Below, one piece after another: positions 27,766 through 38,445 of a stretch of DNA of 64,000 nt. The notes under the pieces are model-generated. The model had not been told where the DNA came from and did no database searches. It saw only the letters and a program-made list of their open reading frames with translations. Each line of letters starts with the position of its first letter. The stretch's first letter is position 1. Source of the stretch: CAVPMN01 sp963706425 (GTDB lineage: Bacteria; Actinomycetota; Acidimicrobiia; Acidimicrobiales; Acidimicrobilacustridaceae); assembly GCA_963706425.1 (NCBI GenBank), contig CAVPMN010000001.1, positions 496,001-560,000 of the forward strand. Reading direction: 5' to 3'. Position numbers and translations under genes: made by a program.

Positions 27766-30700
27766 ATGTCGGAGCGCGAGCAGGTCACGATTCTCTTCTG
27801 TGATCTGGTCGGGTCCACCGCGCTGCTGGCCCGCATCGGTGAGGCGGCCAACGACGAGCTGCGCCGCGACCTCTTCGCGGCCATGCGCGAACCGATCACC
27901 GCCTTCCGCGGCCGCGAGGTCAAGAGCCAGGGCGACGGACTCATGGTCGCGTTCCCCGCCGCACCCGCCGGCTCCGCCCGCGCCGCCGATCCGCTGCGCT
28001 GCGCGGTGGCCATGCAGCAGGCCGTCGGCCGTCTCGACCGCCGCGATCCCCTGCTGGGTCTGGCCATCCGCATCGGCATCTCCACCGGCGAAGCCACCAG
28101 CGAGGACGACGACTGGTTCGGCACGCCAGTGGTGGAGGCGGCCCGGTTGTGCGCCATCGCCCAGCCGGCGCAGATCCTGGCCACGGGCGACACCGCTGCC
28201 CATGCCATGGCCGACGACGTGCCCACCGAGGCGCTGGGCACCGCCGAGCTGAAGGGCTTTCCCGAGCCGGTGCCGGTGGCCGAGGTGCCCTGGGAGCGCG
28301 ACGACCCGACCCCTGCGGTGCCGCTGCACCCGGCGTTGGTGTTCAGCGCGGCGTTCCCGATGGTGGGCCGAGCCGACGCGGCCGCACCGCTGGCCGCGTC
28401 GTGGGCCCAGGTCGAGGCGGGCGCGGCGGGCCTGGCGCTGGTGCGCGGGGTGAGCGGTGCGGGCAAGACCCGCCTGATCGGCGAGCTGGCCCGCGACGCC
28501 GCGCAACGTGGGGCGACCGTGCTCTACGGCTCGTGCCGGCGCGACGGCGGCCCGTTGGGTCCGTTGCTCGAGGGGTTGCGGTGGTGGGCGGCGGCGTCGA
28601 TGGCCGACGAAGTGCGGGCGTTGCTCGGCGACGAACGCCACGTGTTGGCGCCGCTCGCTCCGTGGGTGCGCCATCGCGTGCCCCAGCCGTCGACCGCGTG
28701 CCGAGGGCGGTCCAGCTCAGCGCGGCGACGGGCCCGATCTCGACGGCCCCATCGACGCGATTATCTCGGTGCTGCGGCGGCTGGCGGAACGCGCGCCGGT
28801 CATGGTCGTGGTCGACGACGTGCAGGACGCGTCGCCCGCCATGACACTGGCTCTGTCCCGGTTGGCCACCGGGGAGCCGTTGTCAGGCGCGCTGGTAGTG
28901 GTGTCGGGCCGGCCCGATGCGCCGCGCGACGTGGCCGACGTGCTCGACAAGGTGATGGCGGTCGACGGTGCGGTGGCGGTGGAGCTCGGTCCGCTGCTCG
29001 CCGACGACGTGCGGGCCCTGGTGGCCGACGCGCTGCCCGATCTCGACATCGACGCCCGCCACGACGTGGAGCAGGCGGTGATCGATCAGACCGGTGGCGT
29101 GGCCGGCCAGGTGGTGGAGGCCGTGCTGGGAGTGCGCGACGAGCTGGCCACCGATGGCACGGGCGGGGGCGCGCTGGAAGGCGAGGCGTTGGTCCGGCGC
29201 ACCCGAGAAGCATTGGCGCGTGCGTGCCCCTACCGCGGCCTGCTGGCGTTCACCGAAGCCGACCGCGACCTGTTCTTCGGGCGCGACGAGGTGACCGCCG
29301 CCATCCTCGCCCGCCTGTCGCGCAGCCGGTTCGTGGCGGTCATCGGTGCGTCGGGCAGCGGCAAGTCGTCGGTGGTGCGCGCCGGTGTGCTCCCCGCGCT
29401 CGAGCAGGGCGCCCTCCCCCGGCTCGGCCGCTGCCGCACCCTTGTCGTGCAGCCCGGTTCCCGGCCCGCGGTCGCGCTCGACACGGCGCTGGCCGATCAG
29501 CCCGCCGACGACACTCCGCTCGTGGTGTTCGTCGACCAGTTCGAGGAGGCGTTCACCGTCTGCCACGACCTCGACGAGCGCCGCCGCTTCGTCGACCGGC
29601 TCCTCACCGCTCCCCTCGATCCGGCGGCTGCCATCAGCGTGGTGTTGGCGGTGCGGGCCGATTTCGTGGGCCTGTGCGCGGCCGACGCGGCGTTGGGCGC
29701 CGCGCTCGAAGCGTCAGATCTGTTCCTCGGGCCGATGGATGCCGACGACCTGCGCCTGGCGGTCGAAGGACCGGCGCGCGCCGCCGGGTTGCGTCTCGAA
29801 GCCGGATTGGTCGATGTGGTGCTGGCCGATGTCGATCAGCAGCCGGGCGCGTTGCCGTTGGTGTCGCACGCGCTGTTGGAGACGTGGCGCCGGCGCGACG
29901 ACCGCACGCTCACGTTGGCCGGCTATCGCGAGGCGGGCGGGGTGCACGGCGCCATCGCCCGCACCGCCGACGAGATCTATGTCGAACGCTTCGACGGTGC
30001 CGAGCAGGCAGTGGCCCGCACGATCTTCCTGCGGCTCACCGAGTTGGGTGAGGGCACCGAGGACACCCGGCGGCGCGTCGACCGAGCCGAGCTCGACGGA
30101 CTGGCGGGCACCGACCCGGCGATGGTGGCCCACGTGGTGCAGGTGCTGGCCGACGCCCGGCTGGTGATCGTCGACGAGGGCACCATCGAGGTGGCCCACG
30201 AGGCGCTCATCCGCGAGTGGCCGCGCTTGCGCGGCTGGCTCGACGACGATCGTGAGGGTCTGCGACTGCATCGCCACGTCACCGAGGCCAGCCGCGAGTG
30301 GGATCGACTGAATCGGCCGGCGAGCGAGCTCTATCGGGGCACACGCTTGGAGGCGGCCCGGTCGTGGATCGAAGAGAGCGAACCGGCGCTCACCGACACC
30401 GAGCGGGCCTTCCTCGACGCGTCCGAGGAACGCCAGCGCGCCGAGGAGGAGGCCGAAGCCGAGGCCGCCGCTGCGCAGGTGCGGGCCAACCGCCGGTTGA
30501 AGGGGTTGCTCACCGCCACCGCCATCGGTCTGGTGTTGGCCCTCGGCGCTGGCGTGGTGGCCGTGACGCAACGCAACCGGGCCGACGACGAGGCGGGCCG
30601 AGCGGGCGAGCAAGCGGTGGTCGCCACCGCCGGGCGGTTGGCAGCTCGCTCAGCCGCACTCGCCGAGACCGACCCGTCGGCGGCGGTGCTGCTCGCGCTC

Positions 30701-32845
30701 GAGTCGGTGCGTCTCGACGACACGCCCGACAACCGGGCCGCGCTGGCCGCGGCCATCGCCGCCCGGCCGGCGTTGGTGGCGATCCTGCCGCCGAGCACCG
30801 GCACCCGCTATTACGCCACCGCGTTCCGGCCCGACGCCAACGAGGTCGCGGCCGCCGGCGACGGGGTGATCGACCGGTGGGACACGTTCACCTTCGAGGC
30901 GATCGGCGAGCCGCTCCTCGTTGAGGCGCGCGACGTGGCCTACTCCCCCGACAGTACGCAGCTCGCCGCCGCCACCGCCGTTGGGATCGAGCTGTTCGAC
31001 CTGGCCGACGGCGGAGCCGCAGCGCCGATGGCGACGATCGAGGTCGAGGGCGGCGCTGACGGCGTGGCGTGGAGCCCCGACGGTGCGACGCTCGCCGTGG
31101 GCCGGGCCGACCAGGAGGCGCTGCTCGTGTCGGTGGCCGACGGGCAGGTGACCGGCCCGATCAGCCCCGGGTTCGTCGGCGCGGTGGTGGCGTTCTCGCC
31201 TGAGGGGACGGCGGTGGCGGTGGGCGGCGAGGCCGATGCGCAGGTGTTCGACGTGGCCACCGGCCAGCCGCTGCTCGAGCCGCTGGCGGCCGGCGCGGCG
31301 GGCATCGGCATCGGAGGCGCGTCGGTGTCGTTCGACGAGATCGAAGACACCGTGGCGTTCGGGCGTCGTGACGGCAGCGCCACCGAGTTCGACCTCGCCT
31401 CGGGGACGCTGGTGGGCGGGGCGCCCGGCGAGGTGGGGGTGGCGGTGGCGATCGGCCCGGGCGTGGAGGGTGACGGCGGAGAGGTCACCGATGAGCAGTC
31501 GGTGGTGGTGGCTGGGGAGGAGGTCGACGCGCCTGCGCAGGTGTTCCACGTGGGGGCCGACCTGTGGGAGTCGTCGACCACCGGCAACCTGGTGCCCAAC
31601 CTGGCGAGTGCGTCATTCAGCACCACCCTCGGAGCCGGCCAGCCGAGCGAGTATCGCCCATCGGTGGGCGCGGTGGGCGACATCGCGGTGAGCGTCGACG
31701 AGCAGATGGTGGCGGTGGCGGGCGACGGGCTGGCGCTGCTCGACCTGGGTGGGGCCGACGCATCGGCGCGGCAGGTGTTCGTCGGAGAGGCGTCCGACCC
31801 GTGGACCGCGGTGGGCGAGCCCGTGCTGGTGCCGAGTGCGTTGGCCGGCGGATTCCGGCCCGACGGCTCGGTGGTGGTGGCCTCGTTCGCGCAGACGCTC
31901 GAGGTGGACGTCGACGTGCGCACGATGGCGGTCGACCTGGCGACCGGTCGGTCGCTGGCCCCGCCGTTGTCGGGGGTGGCGCAGTACGTCGACCTCGAGC
32001 GGTTGCTGCGGGGCGACATGGACGGCGCCGGCGTGTCGCTCGACACCGTCACGATCGACGGTGAGGAGCTGACCGCTCCGGAGGACGCCGGGGTGGTGGG
32101 CACGCAGCTGTTCGCCTACGACCCGTTGCACACCGCGCTGGCCCTCACCAGTGCCGACGGCACCGTGCGGGTGTTCACCGGCGGTGGTGACGCGCTCGCC
32201 GCCACCACCGTCGCCGTGGGCGACGCACCGATCGTGGCGATCGCCGTGTCGCGCGACGGACGGTTCCTGGCGGTGACCACTGGCACGGAGGACCGAGTGC
32301 TGTCGATCTACGACGTGGCCTCGGGTGAGCCGATGCTCGGCGGACTCGAGCTCGGCGCCCCGTTGGTTGAGCCAGTGGCGTTCAACGCCGACGGTTCACT
32401 GCTCGCGGTGGCCGGTGGCGACGACACCGTGCTGTTGCTCGACCCGACCACCGGCCAGCCGGCGTTCGACCCGATCGTGACCGGCGATGGTGTGCTGGCC
32501 CTGGCGTTCTCACCCGACGGGTCGGAGCTGGCCGTCGGGCGCACCTGGCTCGACGACGTGGGGTCGACGGTCGCTCGTTGGACCCTGCAGGGTGCCGAGG
32601 TGGGCGCGCCGCTGCCGTTGGGCCGTGAGGATCCGCGGTGGCTGGCGTATGGCCCCGATGGCGGCCGACTGCTGGTGGGCACGACGGGCGCCCGCGTGCT
32701 GCTGTGGTCGTTCGACCGGGCGCTGTTGGAAGAGTCCGCCTGTCGAGTCGCCGGCCGCAATCTCACCGAAGCGGAATGGGCTCGCGAGCTCCCGGACGAG
32801 GCCTACCGCGCCACCTGCCCGGCCGGGCGTGCGCCGGGCGGCTGA
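27766..32845 (+). CDS. Giant regulator: class III cyclase - AAA - nSTAND1-like NTPase - TM - WD40-like (one frameshift)
   Basis: About 1690 residues; AGGGAGG precedes the ATG. Residues 1-180 form a class III cyclase domain (LFCDLVGST, KSQGDGLMVAF), but the transition-state Asn is replaced: GTPVVEAARLC. A first ATPase follows (GVSGAGKTRL, about 225). After one frame change near 28700 the long frame continues with VMVVVDDVQD. A second NTPase of nSTAND1 type comes next (CPYRGLLAFTEADRDLFFGR, Walker A GASGSGKSSV, Walker B VVFVDQFEEAF). A Glu/Ala coiled coil leads to one membrane helix near residues 915-937 (GLLTATAIGLVLALGAGVVA). The C-terminal about 730 residues are WD40-like repeats (VAWSPDGATLAVG, ALAFSPDGSELAVG). 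The enzyme parts would be inside and the propeller outside the membrane. Confidence 0.85.
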
Positions 32846-33032
32846 GGACTTCCCGCTCGAGCGACCCGCCGCTGGCGGCACGCAAGCAACCCATGCACAA
32901 CGGAAAACGCCCAGACACCGACGACGGCCGCAGCGACGGTGAGCACTCCGGCGGCGGTGGCCGCGAACGCGACCAACCAGGCGATTCTTGCGGCGATCGG
33001 CAGGGCGGTTGCACCGGTAGCATCGGATAGCG

Positions 33033-34457
33033 ATGGTGGCCCACACGCTGCAGACCGACTACCTCGTCGTCGGCGCGGGTGCCATGGGCATGGCGTTCGT
33101 CGACGCCCTGATCGATCACGCGGATGTGCACGTCACCCTTGTCGACCGTCGTCATGCAGCAGGCGGACACTGGCATGACGCCTATCCGTTCGTGCAGTTA
33201 CACCAGGCTTCGCTGTTCTACGGCGTCGCATCGACCGTGCTCGGAACCGGAGCCACGCAACAGCAAGGCCCTGAGACCGGCCTGCACGAACGAGCTCGAC
33301 AGTCCGAGATCATCGCCTACTTCGACGATGTCCTACAGCGGCGGTTCGTGGGCTCGGGTCGGGTCACCTTCCTCGGCGGAAGCGAGTATCACACCGACGG
33401 TGTCGAGCATCTGGTGACGTCACATGCAGGCACCGAGACGACGCGCATCGAGGTTCGTCGTCGGGTCGTCGACGCCACCTACCTGTCGCCGACGATCCCG
33501 GCCACGACACCCCCACCGTTTGGCGTGGCCGACGACGCACGGGTCGTTCCGGTCGGCGAGCTGCCGCTCCACGACTCGGTGTCCGGCGACTTCGTCATCG
33601 TCGGCTCCGGCAAGACCGCCACCGATGCGATCGTGTGGCTGCTGAGCACCGGCGTGGCGCCGGAACGCATCGTCTGGGTGCGACCGCGCGATCCGTGGAT
33701 GCTCAACCGGGCGGTCGTTCAACCCGATCCGCTGGTCGCGCTCGGCCTGGCCGCCGACACCATGGCGGCAGCGGCCGACGCCACGTCCCTCGAGGACCTC
33801 TTCCTCCGGCTGGAGGCGTCCGAGGTGCTACTCCGTATCGACCCCGACGTGGTGCCCACCATGGCGAAGACCCCGACGCTCGCCACCTGGGAGCTCGATC
33901 TGCTGGCTGGCGTCGAGCGGGTCGTCAGGAAGGGTCACATCGTCAACGTCACGGCACGCGAGATCACGTTCGGCGACGGGACGTTTCCTCTCGGGAAGGG
34001 CTCGCTCGTCGTGCACTGTGCAGCGTCAGGGCTGCGCTATCCCCCGATCGTGCCCATCTGGGGACCCGATCGAATCCGACCGCAGACGATTCGGGCAGGC
34101 TTCCCGTGCTTCTGCGCGGCGTTGGCCGGCTATGTGGAGGCGACCCGCGACGACGATCGGGAACGGAACCGGCTCTGCCCGCCCAACACACTCCCTGACC
34201 GCATGGGCGACTGGGCGTGGATGCAGGTTCGAGGCACCGAGGCGACCCGCAGCTACGGGGCGGAGCCCGACATTGCGCACTGGGCCAACGGTTGCGCCCT
34301 CAACCCGGCCCGCATCGACGACTCGCGGCGCGACGATCCGGCGGTGCTGGCCGCGGCGGCGCGCCTAGCCGAGCAGGCCGAACGTGGCTTCGATCGCATG
34401 GCGAAGCTCGCCGTTGAGCCGGCGTGGATGGGACCGGCGGGCAACCCCGTGGGCTAG
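33033..34457 (+). CDS. FAD/NAD(P)-dependent flavin monooxygenase-like oxidoreductase
   Basis: 474 residues with two Rossmann fingerprints, the FAD site YLVVGAGAMGMAFVDALIDH at residues 10-29 and the NAD(P) site FVIVGSGKTATDAIVWLL near 188-205. The spacing is that of FMO/Baeyer-Villiger-like enzymes, though the full FxGxxxHxxxW signature was not seen. It is probably a cytoplasmic hydroxylase or oxidase of an unknown small molecule. Its stop TAG (34455-34457) overlaps the stop of the convergent lipoprotein gene. Confidence 0.82.
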   Translation: MVAHTLQTDYLVVGAGAMGMAFVDALIDHADVHVTLVDRRHAAGGHWHDAYPFVQLHQASLFYGVASTVLGTGATQQQGPETGLHERARQSEIIAYFDDVLQRRFVGSGRVTFLGGSEYHTDGVEHLVTSHAGTETTRIEVRRRVVDATYLSPTIPATTPPPFGVADDARVVPVGELPLHDSVSGDFVIVGSGKTATDAIVWLLSTGVAPERIVWVRPRDPWMLNRAVVQPDPLVALGLAADTMAAAADATSLEDLFLRLEASEVLLRIDPDVVPTMAKTPTLATWELDLLAGVERVVRKGHIVNVTAREITFGDGTFPLGKGSLVVHCAASGLRYPPIVPIWGPDRIRPQTIRAGFPCFCAALAGYVEATRDDDRERNRLCPPNTLPDRMGDWAWMQVRGTEATRSYGAEPDIAHWANGCALNPARIDDSRRDDPAVLAAAARLAEQAERGFDRMAKLAVEPAWMGPAGNPVG

Positions 34458-35008
34458 AAGCGGTGCACGAACGAAGGGAAGGTGAGCACCAGTTCGCCGC
34501 TGGCCGGGCAGCTGAAGGGCACCGAGCCCGACAGCCCGTAGAGCGCGGTGAGCTGGCCGACCTGGGCGAGGTTGAACGACTGGCTCACGGGTGTGCCGCC
34601 GACCGTGCCCGCGAAGGACGCCGTCCCGCTGATGGAGCTGAGCACGAACGTGATCTTCCCCGAGCCCACCGAGTAGGTGCCGCTGGCGGCACCATCCACG
34701 GCAATGGTGCCGGCGATCGCGCCATAGCTCGTGTTGCCCGAGACGGTGAGGGTCTCGTCACCTGAGAGGTTCCAGGTGCCTCCCCCGATCGTCAGGTTGA
34801 CGGTGCCAGGATCGACGGAGACCGTGACGTTCCCGATCGGTGTCGACAGCGCCGAGGAGACCTCGGTGTGATCGAGCGTGAACGTGCCGACCGGACAGCT
34901 CGTGCCACCCACCGGCGCCCACACGATCGGCGTGCAGGCAGCCGTGAGCAACAGCAGCGCTCCGAAAACCCCGATCAGCGGTGCCCTGCGAATCGACGAA
35001 CCCCTCAT
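34454..35008 (-). CDS. Secreted lipoprotein, Ser/Thr/Gly-rich beta protein
   Basis: 184 residues with a lipoprotein signal (RRAPLIGVFGALLLLTAAC, Cys25 as lipid site). The rest is made of beta-strand-like Thr/Val/Gly repeats (GNVTVSVDPGTVNLTIGG, GAIAGTIAVDGAASGTYSVG). Cys38 and Cys167 could pair. No enzyme motif is seen. It lies between two convergent/divergent neighbours and appears to be a single-gene unit. Function unknown. Confidence 0.82.
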   Translation of the reverse strand: MRGSSIRRAPLIGVFGALLLLTAACTPIVWAPVGGTSCPVGTFTLDHTEVSSALSTPIGNVTVSVDPGTVNLTIGGGTWNLSGDETLTVSGNTSYGAIAGTIAVDGAASGTYSVGSGKITFVLSSISGTASFAGTVGGTPVSQSFNLAQVGQLTALYGLSGSVPFSCPASGELVLTFPSFVHRF

Positions 35009-35145
35009 GGCCTTCCCCCTTGGCTCGATGCGAGGGGCACGCTATCGCATCGTGGCCGGCCGCTTGCGGTGAGCAGGCTGCATGGCGAAGACCTGAGCGG
35101 CGGAAGGTAGCGTGGCGACGGGCGTCGAGAGCGGGGGGCGAGTCG

Positions 35146-38100
35146 ATGGCAACACAGACCGCGACGATTCTCGTCACCGATCTCGTCGGCTCCACAGCCC
35201 TGCGGGCGGATCTCGGCGAGGACCGAGCCGAGGCGGTGCGTCGCGACCACGACCGGTCGCTCGTCGATGCTGCTCAGGCCAACGGCGGCACGGTCGTGAA
35301 GGGCCTCGGCGACGGCGTCCTGGTGATGTTCGCTGGTGCGGCAGAGGCGGTCGCGTCTGCGGTGGCGATGCAGCGAGCGGTCGACCTCCAGGCCCGCAAC
35401 GAGCGACTCGGCCTGGCTATCAGGGTCGGGATCTCGGCGGGCGACGTGACGCTCGAGGACGGCGACTGCTTCGGCACGCCAGTGGTCGAGGCGTCCCGGT
35501 TGTGTGCCGCAGCCGAAGGTGGCCACATCTTCGTCGCTGAGGTCGTGCGCATCCTCGCTCGTGGCCGAGGCGGCCACGAGTTGACGGCGGTCGGCGAGCT
35601 CGAGCTCAAGGGCCTCCCCGACCCGGTGCCGACCTTCGACGTCGGCTGGGAGCCGGCGGTGGGCGCAGCCGATCTGCGCACACGGTCGCCGTACGTGGGG
35701 CGGAGTCGTGAGCGCGAGCTGCTCGCTGGTCGCTTGGCCGCCGCCCGGGACGAGGCCGGTGGTCTGGTGCTCATCGCCGGTGAACCGGGCATCGGCAAGA
35801 CCCGATTGGTGACGGAGGTCTGCTCACAGTTCGAGGGACTCACGGTGCTCGCCGGCGGCTGCCACGACGGCGACGTCGTCCCCTATGCGCCCTTCGCGGA
35901 GGCCCTCTCCGACTGGGCGCGCCGCACCCCCGCGGCGCGCGCCCGCGCGACGCTCGGGGTGGACGGAGCTGTCGTGGCCCGCCTCGCTCCGGTCATCAGT
36001 GAGCTGCTGCCCGACGTCGGGGAGCCGATGCCGATCCCTACTGAGGCCGAAACCGCCCGTCTGCACGATGCGGTGGGACAAGTCCTCATCCGGCTCAGCG
36101 ACGCCGGCCCGTTGGCGCTCGTCGTCGAGGATCTGCACTGGGCGGACGACGCTACCGTCGGCATGTTGCGCACGTTGGCGCGCGTCGCCGCTCGTACGCA
36201 CCTGGTCGTCATCGGCACCTATCGGGAGACCGATCTCGACCGCCGCCATCCCTTCGCCAAGGCGCTGCCGGAGCTGCAGCGTGACGTCGAGGTGACCCGA
36301 ATCCAGCTGGACGGCCTGGCCGCCGACGACGTGCTCGCGCTCCTCGAGCGCATCTCGGGCCATGCCGTTCCTCCCGACTTCGCCCAGCGCCTCGCCGTCG
36401 AAACCGACGGCAACCCCTTCTTCCTGCGCGAGACGCTGCTGCACCTCGCCGACGAGGGTCAGCTACGCGTCGAGGACGGGGTGTGGGTGGCAGCTCCGGA
36501 CGTCGAGTTGAGCATCCCGGCTGGCGTGCGCGACGTGATCGGTCGCCGCCTCTCGCGGTTGTCGCCGGACGCCAACAAGCTGCTCGCGGCCGGCGCATTG
36601 TTCGAGGTGTCGTTTCCGCTCACCATCGCCGCCTCGGTCACGAACATCGACGAATCCGAGGCGCTCGACGCGATCGACGAGGCACTCGACGCGCGCATCC
36701 TCACACCGACCGGAGAGTTCGACCGCTACGCCTTCACCCACGCCCTGTTTCGCCACACCCTCGTGGAAGAGCTGAACCCCAGTCGGCAGGTCCGTATGCA
36801 CCGGGCGATCGCCGAGGCCATCGAGAAGGACCTTCGCGGTCAGCCCGATGCCGCCACGGCCGCCACCCTTGCGCGCCACTACTCACACAGCGCGGCGATC
36901 CCCGGCGCGGAACGCGGTGTCCCGTACGCGCTGGTGGTCGCCGACGACGCAGCAGCTCGCTACGCGCGGCATGAGGAGCTCGCGGCGCTGCAGACGGCCG
37001 CTGAGCTCCTCGAGGAGGGTGACGAGCGCATGGTGGAGGTGCGGTGCCGAATGGCGAGGGCCGGGCTGCTCGCGCAGGCCGATCCCGAGTCGGTACTCGA
37101 CGATGCGGACACTGCGGCCGCTCAGCTCGCAGCCTCGCACGGGGCCGACGCCGCTGCGGATTTCGTGGTCGAGCTAATCCAGCTCGCCAACCAGCTCGAG
37201 GACATCACCATCTCGTGGCGTCTCGCGCACCTGGCTCGGCGATGGTTGCGCGACGACCGGCGCGATCGCCAGTGGGCTCTCGTGCGCCAGGCCGAGCTGG
37301 AAGAACGCGATCACAACGATCCGTCCACCCCCGGTATCCCGGTCGACGACGAGGAATACCGCGAGTTGCGCGCCGTCGTCGCGGGGCTCGGCGCCGAAGC
37401 CGAGGCCCAGTTCCGGTACAGCGGACCGGCGACCGGAGCTGAGGCGCGAGAGCGGATGCGCCAAGGGGCCACCTTTGGCGTGTTGTTCTCCTGCGGCGAG
37501 TGGCGGGCGGCGATCGCCGTCCTGGGTGACGGTGCGGCGAGGTATCGGGACGAGGGTCTCGTCGCGATGGAGGCATTCCTCCTCGCCGTTCGCTCGCGCC
37601 TCGAGACCGTCGTCGGAGACTTCGATGCTGCGGCCGAGGACCTCGACGCGGCCCTGGCCTTGCTGCCCCGCATCGCTCCCGGGTCCAATCAGGCCCTCCA
37701 GGTGCTGGTGACGCCGATACTGCGCGACGTCGTCGGCGGCATCGACCACGGCGCCGAACTCGCCGAGGTGCTGCTCGCGGCGTCGGAGCGACCTGACACC
37801 CGCTGGGCCGGCCTCGCGTTGCGGCTGGGCGCTGCAAGGGCGCTGGCGATCAATCGCGAAGACGAGCGGGCGCGAGCGCTGCTCGACGAGGCGCTACCGG
37901 CGCTCGACCGCGCCGGCCAATGGGCGCCGAACGCACCGATCGCCCTGGCCTACGCGGTCGACACGGCGTGGAGGATCGGCGACGACGCCAGCGTCGAGGT
38001 GCTCGAACGAAACGTACGGGAGAAGTGGCTCGAGCCCGATCTCGACTATCCGGAAGTCGACGCCAGGTGGTCCTATGCGCTGCTCTGTGCGCTCGACGGG

Positions 38101-38415
38101 CGCCCTGATGACGCTCGCCGGTGGTTTGCAGAGGCGCGGCGTGTGCTCGCCGAACGCGAGTCGGAACCACTCATCGTCGGAGTCGACGCCGATGCGGCCG
38201 AGGTGGAGCTGCGTCTTGGGGCCGCAGGCATCGGGGACGCTGACCAGTTCGCGGCATGCATCGACGCGGCGCGCCAGCGGTGCACGCACCCCGCTATGAG
38301 CGCCTGGATCCCGAGACTCGACCAGCTCGAAGCACGCGGGGCCGAAGTCTTCGGCGATGAGTCGCTGGTCGCTCGGCGCAGGCGCACCTACCAGATGTCG
38401 GGCGGTGAACCATGA
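35146..38415 (+). CDS. Class III cyclase-ATPase-TPR-like regulator
   Basis: 1089 residues from the ATG at 35146; upstream in-frame codons to 34981 lack conserved content. The cyclase domain comprises residues 1-165 (ILVTDLVGSTALRADLGEDR, VVKGLGDGVLVMF), again with Val in place of the transition-state Asn (GTPVVEASRLC). The ATPase of the MalT/AfsR-like STAND group has Walker A IAGEPGIGKTRLV, Walker B ALVVEDLHWADD, and the ETDGNPFFLRETLLHLADEG motif. From about residue 600 the protein is helical repeat-like (TPR-type) to the end. There is no output helix-turn-helix. Probably a cytoplasmic signal integrator. Confidence 0.88.
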   Translation: MATQTATILVTDLVGSTALRADLGEDRAEAVRRDHDRSLVDAAQANGGTVVKGLGDGVLVMFAGAAEAVASAVAMQRAVDLQARNERLGLAIRVGISAGDVTLEDGDCFGTPVVEASRLCAAAEGGHIFVAEVVRILARGRGGHELTAVGELELKGLPDPVPTFDVGWEPAVGAADLRTRSPYVGRSRERELLAGRLAAARDEAGGLVLIAGEPGIGKTRLVTEVCSQFEGLTVLAGGCHDGDVVPYAPFAEALSDWARRTPAARARATLGVDGAVVARLAPVISELLPDVGEPMPIPTEAETARLHDAVGQVLIRLSDAGPLALVVEDLHWADDATVGMLRTLARVAARTHLVVIGTYRETDLDRRHPFAKALPELQRDVEVTRIQLDGLAADDVLALLERISGHAVPPDFAQRLAVETDGNPFFLRETLLHLADEGQLRVEDGVWVAAPDVELSIPAGVRDVIGRRLSRLSPDANKLLAAGALFEVSFPLTIAASVTNIDESEALDAIDEALDARILTPTGEFDRYAFTHALFRHTLVEELNPSRQVRMHRAIAEAIEKDLRGQPDAATAATLARHYSHSAAIPGAERGVPYALVVADDAAARYARHEELAALQTAAELLEEGDERMVEVRCRMARAGLLAQADPESVLDDADTAAAQLAASHGADAAADFVVELIQLANQLEDITISWRLAHLARRWLRDDRRDRQWALVRQAELEERDHNDPSTPGIPVDDEEYRELRAVVAGLGAEAEAQFRYSGPATGAEARERMRQGATFGVLFSCGEWRAAIAVLGDGAARYRDEGLVAMEAFLLAVRSRLETVVGDFDAAAEDLDAALALLPRIAPGSNQALQVLVTPILRDVVGGIDHGAELAEVLLAASERPDTRWAGLALRLGAARALAINREDERARALLDEALPALDRAGQWAPNAPIALAYAVDTAWRIGDDASVEVLERNVREKWLEPDLDYPEVDARWSYALLCALDGRPDDARRWFAEARRVLAERESEPLIVGVDADAAEVELRLGAAGIGDADQFAACIDAARQRCTHPAMSAWIPRLDQLEARGAEVFGDESLVARRRRTYQMSGGEP

Positions 38416-38445
38416 CTCGAGTACCTGGTCGACCTCGCTTGCGCT

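Noticed and set aside
30298..30924. A plus-strand frame within the giant cyclase/STAND gene
   Set aside because: Arg/Gly-rich shadow of the real frame that carries the coiled coil, membrane helix and WD40-like repeats.
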